Assembly (NCBI GenBank): GCA_963575645.1
Contig: OY754464.1
Span: forward strand, 47,110,192-47,174,191
Direction of reading: 5' to 3'
DNA length: 64,000 nt
Source: Xanthostigma xanthostigma
Lineage: Eukaryota > Arthropoda > Insecta > Raphidioptera > Raphidiidae
Of this stretch, positions 35,794 through 46,519 are shown piece by piece. The translations under genes were made by a program, and so were the position numbers. Within the stretch, counting starts at the first letter, position 1. Each line of letters opens with the position of its first letter. The notes below the pieces were generated by a model, which saw only the letters and a program-made list of their open reading frames with translations, had not been told where the DNA came from and made no database searches.

Positions 35794-36187
35794 TCTATAA
35801 TATGTGTCCCTGCTCAACAACTACTGACAGACGACAGTGTGTAAACTTAGAGCGTTGACTATGTCGTAGTAGGATATAATAATACATAATTTGTAGTTAT
35901 GTCTAAATGATTGACTTCGCGAGTATTAAAGATAACATGATCACGTTCTTTCTATGCACATAATGGTGTATGATTCGAACTACACAAGACATTCTCGGGG
36001 GGATTGAGGCGAAAGGGGAGCCGGTGGCACGCGACACGCGGCAGCCCGCTGGAAGAAGGAAAGAAGCGAGGGGCTTCGACACGTGTGTATGTTATGCATC
36101 CTTTATATTAAGGTGGAGTATATTATATTATGTTATACCTGCGTCGATTGCGACAGGGTCCGACACAAACATCGTTCGAGTTTCCAT

Positions 36188-36848
36188 TAGTGTCCAACCG
36201 AAATTTCGGTTTCGGCCACTTTCGGCCAAAAAACTGGTTTCGGCTGCCCATCCGGCCGAAACTACGGCCGAAACCGAAACTACATTCGGGAGGTTTCGCG
36301 CTGAAATGCGGTGCAGCTCCGCGTTTTTTTTTTCTTAGTTTGAAAGAAAACTTTTTTTATTTTGATACCCATTATTTGCATTAAAAATATTTATTTAGTT
36401 GTTGTATTTGGTAGGTAGGTACTTATTAATTTTAATTTTATTGTAGTTCGTTAACAAGAGTAGGTACTATACAAAATGACCAAAGTTTAGAAGAAATAAT
36501 TTTGTTCTTAAGATGAAAGAGTGTTTTCTTTTTTTTTGTTGTGTGTACCTACTATTAGGTAAATACTTTTTATTAAAAAATAATTTTGTTTTGGAGCTTT
36601 TATTTTATTTCATAATATTTAAAAAAGTATATTTATTTGTGTTTTTGAAATAAGGGGGGTAATATAATATGATATGATAAGTTAATGATTAGTTAAAATA
36701 TCGTAGGCTGAATGATTAATATGTGATTAATTTAAAAATAAAAAAAAAAATAATAATAAAGCCTGATTATGTTTACTTTATTTTTTCCACGAAAAAACTG
36801 AGGCCGAAATTCGGTTTCGGCCGTAAAACTAGTTTCGGTCGGACACTA
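36188..36848. mobile_element. hAT-type element, 661 bp, perfect 8-bp TSD
   Basis: Left end TAGTGTCCAACCGAAATTTC; right end complementary to TAGTGTCCGACCGAAACTAG. Flanked by the identical octamer GTTTCCAT (36180-36187 and 36849-36856). Many CGGCCGAAACC-type subterminal repeats occur at both ends. The interior is AT-rich without transposase. Confidence 0.9.
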
Positions 36849-37083
36849 GTTTCCATAGGATTTTTTTTTATTGAGAGTAAAGTTTGTGAGACGACATGAT
36901 AGAAATGTATATACTGAAAAAGAAACAAATAGAGCACAATCAACAACTGACTCACTATTTATAAGCACAACGAGTTTGATAGGCACTGCCGCCTATGGTT
37001 GGATAAGCAAAGTAGACAAAAATCTGTACCGTGAGGTCTTATTTCCCGGTTGACCTTGAAGCAACTTACTCTAGAGTTAGGTG

Positions 37084-37643
37084 GAGATCCATCTAGGAAA
37101 TAGTGCCACTTGTGGTCGTGCCTATTGTGCTCAGAACAGTTATCGCGCCACTTGCGATCAATATGATTAAAAGAAAATAATGTTAGGAGTGACCCCACTT
37201 GCGGTCAAAGAAAATTTGATAATTTCTAAAACACCAATTCGAATCAACAGCACCCCGTAATCGTTTTTTAAGGAACTCCCCCATAACCCCTCGCTTTTCA
37301 TTGCACAACAAAAACACCATCGCATCAACAATGTTGAATTAAATAAAAAATGAAGACAAATATTAGCTTTAGTAATAACTAATAAGAAATAAAATTAGTT
37401 GTACCATATTATTTTGATTTTTGGAAAAATCTGTTAGATTGCATTCGGAATTGTTTAGATGAGTTAATATGACTTATTCTTTCTATAAGAAATATGGAAT
37501 TGCCGTTTTATAAAGTTATTTTCTTGACCGCAAGTGAGATCACTCCTGACATTATTTGCATTTTATCATATTGATTGTCCGCAAGTGAGACGAAAATTGT
37601 TCCGACCGCAAGTGGGAGGACACCCCTTCTAGGCGGATCACTA
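37084..37643. mobile_element. Inverted-repeat element with CACTTGCGGTC subterminal repeats
   Basis: Arms at about 37084-37215 and 37520-37643 are inverted. Each carries three CACTTG(C/T)GGTC-like boxes plus AATAATGT(T/C)AGGAGTGA. Boxes of this kind resemble transposase-binding sites. The outer end (GATCC...CCTAG) is not sharply defined and no target duplication was assigned. Confidence 0.6.
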
Positions 37644-38490
37644 CGGCACAAGAATGAGATGATAAACACTTGAGACCAGTGGCATGTAATAAACAATAAA
37701 GAAAAAATAGAGAATTTAATGAATATTTTGATAAACAATATCATTAACAGGCGACTATTGTAGTTAGGAAGTGAAGATTGCACTTACACACTAGGTACTA
37801 ATTTCAAATCTCACACATATTTTAATAAAACACGATTCAATTGGTTCCTCCACCTCCATATTCACACCTATACTAATAACATATTCTCATTTTTTGTGAG
37901 CACACTTTGTATGCGTTTTAAAATTTCCCTGCAGAAATAAAAACGCATAGGTATAGTTCAATTTAACATTAGAAAAATTGTGAATAAGTATATTTATCAT
38001 TAAATTTCGGGGAAATTCCTTTCCAGTTAAAATTCTTCAAGTCAAAAAATCATTGAAGAAGTAATTTCTGTATAGTCTCTACGCGTCATTGTAGAGATAA
38101 AATTTGTTTCTGTCGGACCCTGTCATGTACACAAAGCAGCACCCGTCGCTTCGTCGTTTAGCACGCGGTCACAAGGTGTTGCATATTCGACGTGTCCCTT
38201 GGGGGGCTACTCGACAGAATTATGCGTTCTTTCGTCCAGGTAACGTGTGGTTCATTTTTATAGTGCCTTCCTTACGTTGGTGCTTTTTTCCTATAAAGCT
38301 AGACTCGCCACAGATACACGTAGATATTCATTATTTTTTGCATTATTCCCTTTAAAATGGCTGCTTTACATAAAATGACACAGCGAACTAGTCATAGGGT
38401 ACTGTAATGGAAAACAAAGGTAGCCGATCTAATCAGTTCAACAGTGATTTTTATAAACTACCTATCAGCTACCATTTAAAATATATGTAA
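37644..38490. other. No gene recognised
   Basis: AT-rich, with no coding frame or bounded repeat recognised. Confidence 0.3.
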
Positions 38491-38492
38491 TA

Positions 38493-38930
38493 CTAGCGGC
38501 CCGGCCCGGTTTACCCGGATGCGATAGATATATTTTGTGTTGTCGGAAAATTCGGCAAAATGTATTTCATTAAGAAACAACAACAGCGCCGAAATGTCTG
38601 AAACTAATAGCTTTGAGCTGATGTCGCTAAGTGACAGTGCCCACTAGCTCATACTACTAGTTGCCGCTTGGTGTGTTACAGTGACGCGCTATTTGAACGC
38701 AACAAGTTGCGCCCGCCTACTTGATGTCGCTACATGATACGGATACAGTTTTTCTTGACAAAACACCATTATTTTGTACAAAATATTTACAAGTTATTAC
38801 TGCAAATACCTTCCTCGTTTTTCGTTCTTTCTATTAGTGAAAACCGTGTGAAAATCCGTTCGGTAGTTTTTGAGTTTATCGAGTCCATACAGACAGGCAG
38901 ACGCGGCAGAGGGACTTTATTTTATATCTA
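38493..38930 (-). mobile_element. Second Helitron-like family fragment
   Basis: Starts CTAGCGGCCCGGCCCGG and runs through ACCGTGTGAAAATCCGTTCG and ACAGACAGGCAGACGCGGC. These phrases resemble non-autonomous elements dispersed in insect genomes. It directly abuts the Helitron at 38935. Confidence 0.4.
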
Positions 38931-38934
38931 TACT

Positions 38935-39261
38935 TCTATACTAATAGAGCTGAAGAGTTTGTTTGTTTAGTTGAACGCGCTAATCTCAGGAACTACTGCT
39001 TCAAATAGAATTTTTTTTGGTTGGATAGCTCATTTATCGAGGTAGGCTATAGGCTATATAATATCACGCTACGACCAATAGGAGCGGAGCATCAATGAAA
39101 AATGTTGCAAAATATAACTCAAAAGTCCGTCCGACAAAAACTTTTGAACGGTAACTCCGCTCATCATGAAATTTGGACACAACATTCATCTCGGTAAACG
39201 AAGATGAACGTGCGTACTCATGCCCCTCCCCCATTCGGGTGAAACCGGGCGGGACTGCTAG
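38935..39261 (+). mobile_element. Helitron-like element, 327 bp
   Basis: Same family as 35435-35793: TCTATACTAAT start, GCGCTAATCTCAGGAACTAC, GGAGCGGAGCATCAATG, AACTTTTGAACGGTAACTCC, and the end GGGCGGGACTGCTAG. The CACCCGGGTG hairpin is partly deleted. Confidence 0.7.
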
Positions 39262-39469
39262 TATATATATGTAGATAAAACAATAGCAGGCGTGAGTAGT
39301 ATATTTTCATAAACAACCTAAATAGAAGTAAAGTTTGTTTCACATTAGAACTTTCATTGATTTTACAGATATACCGAATATGAAGTGAAAACCAGCTATT
39401 TTATAGAGGGTGCGTTTAAAAAAAACATATACTATATCTCGTACGTAATGATATCACTCGTGTGACTGT

Positions 39470-39665
39470 TATAGTACTAACAGACGGTCGAACTTGGTTC
39501 GAAGCGGACAGCGGATCTGGTCCGCTCCGTACCAAATCTGTTCGTCTGTACAGTAGTCTGCGTGTCCGCCCGGTTCGATGGGAACAGATTCGGTCGTCTG
39601 TTGCAAGATCCGCCGTACCATGTCCGTTGTCGGACCGGACCAAGTTCGACCGTGTGTTAGCACTA
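39470..39665. mobile_element. TIR MITE, about 195 bp
   Basis: Left AGTACTAACAGACGGTCG and right complement of AGTGCTAACACACGGTCG continue through AACTTGGT on both sides. G+C-rich interior with repeated CAGATTCGGT-like phrases. ORFs on both strands are by-products of the repeat. Lies 46 bp from the gypsy LTR. Confidence 0.6.
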
Positions 39666-39710
39666 TTAAATCTCACTTTCACATGCCACTACGACATTAG
39701 AATTATACAT

Positions 39711-40626
39711 TGTGACATTATTGCCACAAGTTTAATATTATAATAATCTTAGTTTACTATTTTCATTTATTTTTACTAAACTTTACAAGCGCCAAAGTTC
39801 ACCTTTTGGCAAACAGAGTACGCCAGCAGCTACTGACCACGGTTTTGCACCTAGTCGGTACAATGCGAATTGTTATAGGCGTCTGTGATTCAATTGCGTT
39901 CTCCACAAAATATATGTGACGAGAAAACCTGACTGAATCTAGGTGGCGTGTTGTGAACAAGGAGTGCTGTGTTTTTTTTGTTCAAAAAAGGTTGTTGTTA
40001 GGGACGCGGAAAAATAACGATTATTATGGATTAGGATATTTTTCTGAAGAAAAGTCAAGATCCGTTTTGTCCGTTCTGTAAAATTTAAGCCGTTTTCCTT
40101 GTTCTGATTTTCTGTGTTAATTAGTTAATAATAATGTAAATAATAGGTCTGTATTTAGTAACTTTGTTCTGTCGGTAAAAAGGTCTGTATTTTGTTATTT
40201 TGGTCCGTCTGTAAAAATGGTCTGTATTTTGTTTCTGTTGTCCTGTCTGTAAAAATAAGCTGTCTTGTCCGTGCAATCTATCCTAAGTAATATATAATTG
40301 TAAATAATCTGGCCGATATTTTGTTAATCTGTCTTAGTCTGAAACCATAACTGTTTCCATGTTTGTAATCTCTAAAAATATATTCGGTTAAATTGAAACA
40401 ATTCATTTTTTCTTATTTATTTAATTTTACATTTAAAACGAATCATATAAAAGAGTCTCAGGCCGACACACACATAATTAACATCAACAAAGAAAGGGCC
40501 CAGCACAACAAAAACATCGAGTCGCGCCTGGGTCTTAAGTGTGATCCGTTTCTCCTTGCTTCCATTTCTTTCCTACAGGTTGAACAAGTGGGATCCGTCT
40601 AGGCCGCCCGAACGTACAACATAAAA
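39711..40626 (+). repeat. 5' LTR of the gypsy element
   Basis: Starts TGTGACATTATTGCC. Identity with the 3' LTR runs through ACAACATAAAA. A TG...CA reading would end at 40621, but the ACAT target duplication fits an end at 40626. A 69-codon frame inside occurs in both LTRs and is not considered a gene. Confidence 0.9.
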
Positions 40627-40641
40627 TTGGTAGCAGACGAG
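40627..40641 (+). promoter_or_regulatory. Probable tRNA primer-binding site
   Basis: TTGGTAGCAGACGAG directly follows the 5' LTR, the place where gypsy elements pair with a host tRNA 3' end to prime minus-strand synthesis. The tRNA was not identified. Confidence 0.55.
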
Positions 40642-40699
40642 CGTAGTTTGGGAAACCTGAGTCTTGCTTCAACCTGTCCGGTACGTGCCCGCAATCCTG

Positions 40700-41518
40700 A
40701 TGCCTAAATCCAGAACCGTCCAGTCCATTCCGCAGTCGGCAAATCCTCCGGTCGTCGTCATGGAGACGCAGCCTCCAAGTGTTCCAGTGTCCGGTGTTTC
40801 CGGTGAGTCACATATGTTACCGGAGAACGCAATTCAGTTGTCAGTGCCTATAACGAATTCAGATGTTAGAGAAATGCTAACTCAGGTCTCTTCAACTGAC
40901 GGGGTAAATTTAGATAAGCTGGTTAAATTCATTTTAGAAGTAGATTCTCTCATGTCCGTTCCGTTTATTCCCCGCCAATCTATTTTTAGTTACTTAACAT
41001 TTAAGCTCGAGGATCCACTCAGAGAGTGGTGGATTCGCCAATTCCCCCTACAGGAGGATTGGGATAGAATTAAGTCAGATCTGATGAACGAGTTCACTAC
41101 TCCTATTGATCGCGTTATATTGTCGGAACGATTTGTGAACCGCCAACAGACCCCCTCTGAAAGTTTTCCGGATTATGCGGAGGAGGTTCTAAAATATGCC
41201 AGGCTATTAAACTCTCAGAATTCCGAAACAGATATTGTTGCCAAAATTTGGGTAAATCAAAACAAAAAGACCTTTGATCAACTGCAGTATCGCGATCCTC
41301 CAGAGGATGTGGCCCAACTCCGGGTCATTATCAAAAAATTAAGAGCGGTACAAAGACAACAATCTCTGTATAGCACATCTAGTTCCCCATCGAGTCCCGA
41401 GAACCGAAACCGTATCGTAGCTTGTTTCTATTGCAAACAGGAGGGACATATTATAAGTCAGTGCCCCGTTCGTCCGTCTCGCGCTCCGCCCAGAGCGATT
41501 TTAGAATCTAGTTCTTGA
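40700..41518 (+). CDS. gag: Gag polyprotein of the gypsy element
   Basis: 272 codons from the ATG at 40700 (an upstream in-frame TTG is not a likely start). The middle (about residues 90-180) has the retrotransposon gag pattern with FKLEDPLREWW, LMNEFTTP and FVNRQQTPSESFPDYAEEVL. Near the C-terminus is one CCHC zinc knuckle (CFYCKQEGHIISQC) for RNA binding. It forms the capsid-like particle. It ends at TGA 41516-41518, after which the same frame stays open into pol. Confidence 0.92.
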   Translation: MPKSRTVQSIPQSANPPVVVMETQPPSVPVSGVSGESHMLPENAIQLSVPITNSDVREMLTQVSSTDGVNLDKLVKFILEVDSLMSVPFIPRQSIFSYLTFKLEDPLREWWIRQFPLQEDWDRIKSDLMNEFTTPIDRVILSERFVNRQQTPSESFPDYAEEVLKYARLLNSQNSETDIVAKIWVNQNKKTFDQLQYRDPPEDVAQLRVIIKKLRAVQRQQSLYSTSSSPSSPENRNRIVACFYCKQEGHIISQCPVRPSRAPPRAILESSS

Positions 41519-44500
41519 AAAGTACCCCCCAAAATTTTTAGTAATAATTGTTTAACTGATAGTGATAGTTTAACAATTTCCTCCGTTTCGGCCCCGTCTC
41601 CAAAATTATTCGATAGGATTCCGATTGCAGCTATTTCGAATTATTTCGCTGCAACCGCCAATTCAAATAATTTAGTCGATAAGTCCTTGTCTGTCCCTAT
41701 AATTAATCTTAGTTTAGGTAATGTTAAGGCCTCCGCTCTACTCGACACGGGTTCCACGCTAAATTATATTAGCGCTAACCTGGCCGATTATTTAGTTTCT
41801 CTTAAGTTAGGTAATTATAAGAAATGCGAACAATATGCTCGCGTGGCCAATGGTCAAACGACCCGTTCCGATAGCTCGGTGACATTAGTCGTTAAAATCA
41901 ATAATAAAACTTGGAAACTTATCTTTTTTGTGCTGCCAAATATTTCGTACCCCGTAATTATAGGTAGTAAGTCCTTGAAAAGCATGAGGGCAATATTAAA
42001 CTGTGCCAACAATACAGTATCGTTTGAATTTGACCGGGATTCGTCGGTTCCGTATGTTTCCTTGCCCGCTTCCGTCCCAGTCGAATTATTGGTTCCGATT
42101 ATGGCCGTGGATTCCGCTACTGAAAAATTTGATAGATTATGTTCAGAATTTCCGGATGTCTTGACGGAAAACTTAGGTCAAGCTAGAGATTACAAGTACA
42201 CCGTTCAACTGACTGATGATGTTCCGGTACGTCGTTCACCGTATCCTTTATCACCTCCCCAAGCGCAAGTGATGAGAGCGCATATCGACGACCTCCTGAA
42301 AAAGGGAGTGATTTCAAAGGGTAAATCGCCGTACGCCGCACCGGCATTTTTAGTGAAGAAGCCGAATGGTGACTTCCGATTATGCGTCGATTACCGTCAG
42401 CTAAATCAGAAGGTCCGTATGGACGCGTTTCCGGTTCCTGCAATTGAACACGTTTTTCAATGCTTAAAAGGGGCCAAAATATTCACTACTCTGGATCTGA
42501 ACAGTGCGTTTTATCAAATTGAACTGTCCGAGAAATCGAAAGAACTGACTTCATTCGTAACCCCGGAAGGACAATTTGTGTTTCATAAAGCTCCGTTTGG
42601 GTTATCTATCTCGCCCAGTGCTCTTAATCGATTAATGAGTGAACTATTTTCCGACTTACGATATAAAAACGTAATTGTGTTTTTCGATGACCTGCTCATT
42701 TACAGTGACAATTTGGACTCTCATATGAGCCATGTGCGTGAAGTGTTGCGGCGTCTTCGAGACGCAAATCTGACTGTCAATCCTAGTAAAGTGAAGTTCG
42801 CGAAAACTGAACTGAAATTCCTGGGTCACAGAATTTCGCCGTCCGGTCTCGCTGTGGATAGTGAAAAAGTTCAAGCCATCACCGATTTACCTGTGCCCAA
42901 GAACCTAAAACAAATGATGACTTTCATTGGTATGGTGTCATATTACAGCAAATTTATACCTGAATACGCACAGATAGTAGCGCCTCTCAATGATCTCCGT
43001 AAGAAAGGCTCCAAGTTCTGCATCACCGATAAGCATCGGGAGGCCATTCACGTGCTTAAAGATGCGTTATCCAAAAGTCCGATTTTGAAATTCCCGGATT
43101 TTGAAAAGGAATTTATCCTTCAGACTGACGCCAGTCAGACACACTTAGGAAGTGTCCTCCTGCAAAAATTTGAAGATGGTATACACCCGATTTGCTATGC
43201 GAGTCGGCGACTTACTACAGCTGAACGTAAATATAGTACTTATGAACAGGAAGCATTGGCGTGCATTTGGAGTATGGAAAAATTCAAGTCGTACCTGCTG
43301 CATCGTAAATTCGTTTTACAGACCGATAGCTCCTGTCTGACCTGGTTAATCCGTCATCCGCGTAACCTAGGCCGTGTTGGACGCTGGTTACTGCGAATAA
43401 GCCGTTTCCGTTTCGACGTCGAACACATCCGTGGAACGTCTAACGCAACTGCCGATTGTCTGTCCAGACTTTTCTCCGATTCCAATCCGATCGTGCCTGA
43501 TACCGAAGTGAACGATCTTGTGTGTCCAATTGTGGACGTCAGTACTCAGTTCAGTGAACTCAGAGACATGCAAAATAAAAATGTTGAATTAAGTTCAATA
43601 AAAAGACAAATTTTACAAGGTGTGAACGTAAGACATTTTGCCGTTCGAGACAATTTTTTAGTGCGTCTAGTGGGGCGCAATAATAAAGCCCGTATTGTTG
43701 TACCTAGTGCAGCTAAGCCAAGCATCCTCGAGCAGTTTCATAACTCGGAAATTGGTGCTCATCCCGGAATTAACAAGACGTATCGCTCTATTGCCAGGCG
43801 ATTTTGGTGGCCAAAGATGTTTATAGAAGTTCGTCAACACATTAAAACCTGCCAGCTATGTTTGCGTCATAAAAGTGACCAACACCCCGACAAAGTAATT
43901 ATGTCGTCCAGTCCTCCTACTGCGGTTTGGAACCGCTTATACATTGATTTAATGGGACCGCTTGTAACAACCAGTTCCGGCAACAAGTATGTGTTACTGA
44001 TATTAGATGGTTTTAGCAAATGGCTTATTACTTACGCTATTCCGGACTCCAGTTCTGCTTCGATTGTCAAATGTCTACATAAAGTTTTTACTATGTACGG
44101 TCCTCCTGATTCTATTGTATCTGACAATGCGACGCCGTTCAAATCCAAGAAATTCAGAGACTTTTGCATTTCGTGGGGCTCCCGTCCAATAAATTCTTCG
44201 CCGTATCACCCCGCATCAAACGCCGTTGAGCGCGTTATTCGCAATGTGCGTGCAGCCCTAGCGATTCTGTTAGATCAAAAATTCAACAATCATTTAAATT
44301 GGGATTTGCTTTTAAACAATATAACATTGTGTAATAATGCTACGTATCATACGAGTATCAATGACTTACCTTGTCGAGTCTTTCTCGGTCGAGAAATAAA
44401 ATTTCCGCTGGATCTCAAGTGGAATTTACCTGCAGTTTGGGAAAAATCAGATCCGTTAACTCCAGATATTGTCCGTAACATGTTGAAACAATCACATGAT

Positions 44501-44740
44501 CGTCAAGCGAGTTATTATAATGTCAATCGAACTCCTGAATCGAAGTTTCACGTTGGTGATACCGTTGTACAAAGGTTGCATTATCAAACGATGAGGCCAA
44601 ACTTTCAATTAAAATTCCTCCCGCGATATAGCGAACCTCGTACTATTGTCAGATTTCTGTCACCGGTTAGTGTAGAATTATCTGATCCCGTCACTGATAA
44701 ATTGTTCCGAGCTCACGTTGAGCACTTAAAGAAACTTTAA
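41519..44740 (+). CDS. pol: Pol polyprotein (protease, RT, RNase H, integrase) of the gypsy element
   Basis: The frame is open from the codon after the gag TGA to TAA 44738-44740. The first ATG-like start inside would be non-canonical, so expression probably depends on gag. Domains in order: aspartic protease (LLDTGSTLNYIS, about 41740), reverse transcriptase (FRLCVDYRQLN about 42370, the active site FFDDLLIYS about 42680), RNase H (LQTDASQTHLGSVLLQ, about 43120, through DCLSRL), and integrase with an HHCC finger (about 43735-43875). The integrase D,D,E residues lie in IDLMGPL, VSDNATPF and NAVERV. The C-terminus ends AHVEHLKKL with a GPY/F-like region and no chromodomain seen. No frameshift or internal stop was found. 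Confidence 0.95.
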   Translation, partial: KVPPKIFSNNCLTDSDSLTISSVSAPSPKLFDRIPIAAISNYFAATANSNNLVDKSLSVPIINLSLGNVKASALLDTGSTLNYISANLADYLVSLKLGNYKKCEQYARVANGQTTRSDSSVTLVVKINNKTWKLIFFVLPNISYPVIIGSKSLKSMRAILNCANNTVSFEFDRDSSVPYVSLPASVPVELLVPIMAVDSATEKFDRLCSEFPDVLTENLGQARDYKYTVQLTDDVPVRRSPYPLSPPQAQVMRAHIDDLLKKGVISKGKSPYAAPAFLVKKPNGDFRLCVDYRQLNQKVRMDAFPVPAIEHVFQCLKGAKIFTTLDLNSAFYQIELSEKSKELTSFVTPEGQFVFHKAPFGLSISPSALNRLMSELFSDLRYKNVIVFFDDLLIYSDNLDSHMSHVREVLRRLRDANLTVNPSKVKFAKTELKFLGHRISPSGLAVDSEKVQAITDLPVPKNLKQMMTFIGMVSYYSKFIPEYAQIVAPLNDLRKKGSKFCITDKHREAIHVLKDALSKSPILKFPDFEKEFILQTDASQTHLGSVLLQKFEDGIHPICYASRRLTTAERKYSTYEQEALACIWSMEKFKSYLLHRKFVLQTDSSCLTWLIRHPRNLGRVGRWLLRISRFRFDVEHIRGTSNATADCLSRLFSDSNPIVPDTEVNDLVCPIVDVSTQFSELRDMQNKNVELSSIKRQILQGVNVRHFAVRDNFLVRLVGRNNKARIVVPSAAKPSILEQFHNSEIGAHPGINKTYRSIARRFWWPKMFIEVRQHIKTCQLCLRHKSDQHPDKVIMSSSPPTAVWNRLYIDLMGPLVTTSSGNKYVLLILDGFSKWLITYAIPDSSSASIVKCLHKVFTMYGPPDSIVSDNATPFKSKKFRDFCISWGSRPINSSPYHPASNAVERVIRNVRAALAILLDQKFNNHLNWDLLLNNITLCNNATYHTSINDLPCRVFLGREIKFPLDLKWNLPAVWEKSDPLTPDIVRNMLKQSHDRQASYYNVNRTPESKFHVGDTVVQRLHYQTMRPNFQLKFLPRYSEPRTIVRFLSPVSVELSDPVTDKLFRAHVEHLKKL

Positions 44741-44930
44741 GAAATTATTCCGACATCGTAATTTTAAGTTAGATTTATTTAGAGTTAACCTTGTCTTGTC
44801 CCGTGTTCGCACCGTTAAAATACTGTTGTCGATCTCAGTCTGTAGTTGACCGTTATACTGACAATTCAGTGTTGCCAATTGTAGGCATGATTGAGAACTT
44901 CCCCCGGTCGTCCCCCAGTTGGTGGGAAAT

Positions 44931-45846
44931 TGTGACATTATTGCCACAAGTTTAATATTATAATAATCTTAGTTTACTATTTTCATTTATTTTTACTAAA
45001 CTTTACAAGCGCCAAAGTTCACCTTTTGGCAAACAGAGTACGCCAGCAGCTACTGACCACGGTTTTGCACCTAGTCGGTACAATGCGAATTGTTATAGGC
45101 GTCTGTGATTCAATTGCGTTCTCCACAAAATATATGTGACGAGAAAACCTGACTGAATCTAGGTGGCGTGTTGTGAACAAGGAGTGCTGTGTTTTTTTTG
45201 TTCAAAAAAGGTTGTTGTTAGGGACGCGGAAAAATAACGATTATTATGGATTAGGATATTTTTCTGAAGAAAAGTCAAGATCCGTTTTGTCCGTTCTGTA
45301 AAATTTAAGCCGTTTTCCTTGTTCTGATTTTCTGTGTTAATTAGTTAATAATAATGTAAATAATAGGTCTGTATTTAGTAACTTTGTTCTGTCGGTAAAA
45401 AGGTCTGTATTTTGTTATTTTGGTCCGTCTGTAAAAATGGTCTGTATTTTGTTTCTGTTGTCCTGTCTGTAAAAATAAGCTGTCTTGTCCGTGCAATCTA
45501 TCCTAAGTAATATATAATTGTAAATAATCTGGCCGATATTTTGTTAATCTGTCTTAGTCTGAAACCATAACTGTTTCCATGTTTGTAATCTCTAAAAATA
45601 TATTCGGTTAAATTGAAACAATTCATTTTTTCTTATTTATTTAATTTTACATTTAAAACGAATCATATAAAAGAGTCTCAGGCCGACACACACATAATTA
45701 ACATCAACAAAGAAAGGGCCCAGCACAACAAAAACATCGAGTCGCGCCTGGGTCTTAAGTGTGATCCGTTTCTCCTTGCTTCCATTTCTTTCCTACAGGT
45801 TGAACAAGTGGGATCCGTCTAGGCCGCCCGAACGTACAACATAAAA
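44931..45846 (+). repeat. 3' LTR of the gypsy element
   Basis: Matches the 5' LTR line by line at an offset of 5220 bases. It is preceded by a purine-rich AGTTGGTGGGAAAT that could act as polypurine tract, and followed by the ACAT duplication. Confidence 0.93.
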
Positions 45847-45979
45847 ACATATACAATCTAAAAACATTGGGAGTTAAACGCGTACGAATTTGTATTTACA
45901 AAGTAAAATATAGAAGCACGAGCGTACATGTGCGACGGCGATGCACGTACAATGTTTTCAAGGATCAAGAATCATATAC

Positions 45980-46131
45980 TAGCTCTGTTCCGAGCTGTCT
46001 GAGAACGGTAACAGAACCGTCGCAGTCTCGCGCAGTACCTCAAATACCGATACAAACAGTTTCGTTTTAGCTATACTGCACAAGACGGTTACGGTTCTGT
46101 TATCGTTCTTAGACAGCTTGGAACAGAGCTA
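45980..46131. mobile_element. 152-bp hairpin MITE, TAGCTCTGTTC ends
   Basis: Inverted ends of about 45 bp start TAGCTCTGTTCCGAGCTGTC and its counterpart with CAAGCTGTC. Same terminal 11 bases as the element at 20558-20658. Target duplication not resolved. Confidence 0.7.
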
Positions 46132-46197
46132 CTATAGATCTTACAGGCATTATTGCATCCGCTCTTCCAAAGTAAAAAAATATTGTCTGAAGACACA

Positions 46198-46345
46198 AGT
46201 AATTCAAGAATTACAAGGCGCGAAATTCTATAAAATATACCCCGGCGTTATGTTTGAAAATTGTTGTATATTTTTAACGACACTTTGAGCTTAATAATAT
46301 AATTTAATTAACTTAATCTACGAAAAAAATTACAGTTGAAAATAT
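46198..46345 (+). repeat. Dispersed repeat, direct copy of 29737-29885
   Basis: Starts at the GTAATTCAAGAATTAC palindrome and shares the CCCCGGCGTTA and AATTTAATTAAC blocks with the first copy. Confidence 0.7.
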
Positions 46346-46519
46346 TGAAACACAGAAAGGAAAAAATCATTTTAATAATTTATTAATAATAAGTCACAAC
46401 CAACTTTTATATAATTATTACCCTAAATTATTAAAATAATTATATTTCCATTTTGGTACATTTCAATAAAAACTTTCTTTTTATTATTATTTTATTTTTC
46501 TTGTAATAACATATATCTC

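Larger units (their letters stand above)
39711..45846 (+). mobile_element. Ty3/gypsy LTR retrotransposon, nearly intact, recent
   Basis: Two LTRs of 916 bp, identical as far as read, bracket gag and pol. A 4-bp duplication ACAT lies at 39707-39710 and 45847-45850. The order protease-RT-RNase H-integrase places it in Ty3/gypsy. There is no env frame: after the pol stop only 190 bp remain before the 3' LTR. Gag and pol share one frame, split by a single TGA at 41516-41518. The lack of LTR divergence suggests a young insertion. Confidence 0.96.

Noticed and set aside
39416..39743. Overlapping frames on both strands at 39.4-39.7 kb
   Set aside because: They read through a quasi-palindromic TIR element; neither has a recognisable domain.
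40393..40602. 69-codon frame MKQFIFSYLF, also at 45613
   Set aside because: Lies in both LTRs; identical because the LTRs are identical, with no domain.
44741..44930. Possible env gene after pol
   Set aside because: Only 190 bp separate the pol stop from the 3' LTR and no open frame fits an envelope protein, so it is a retrotransposon without env.
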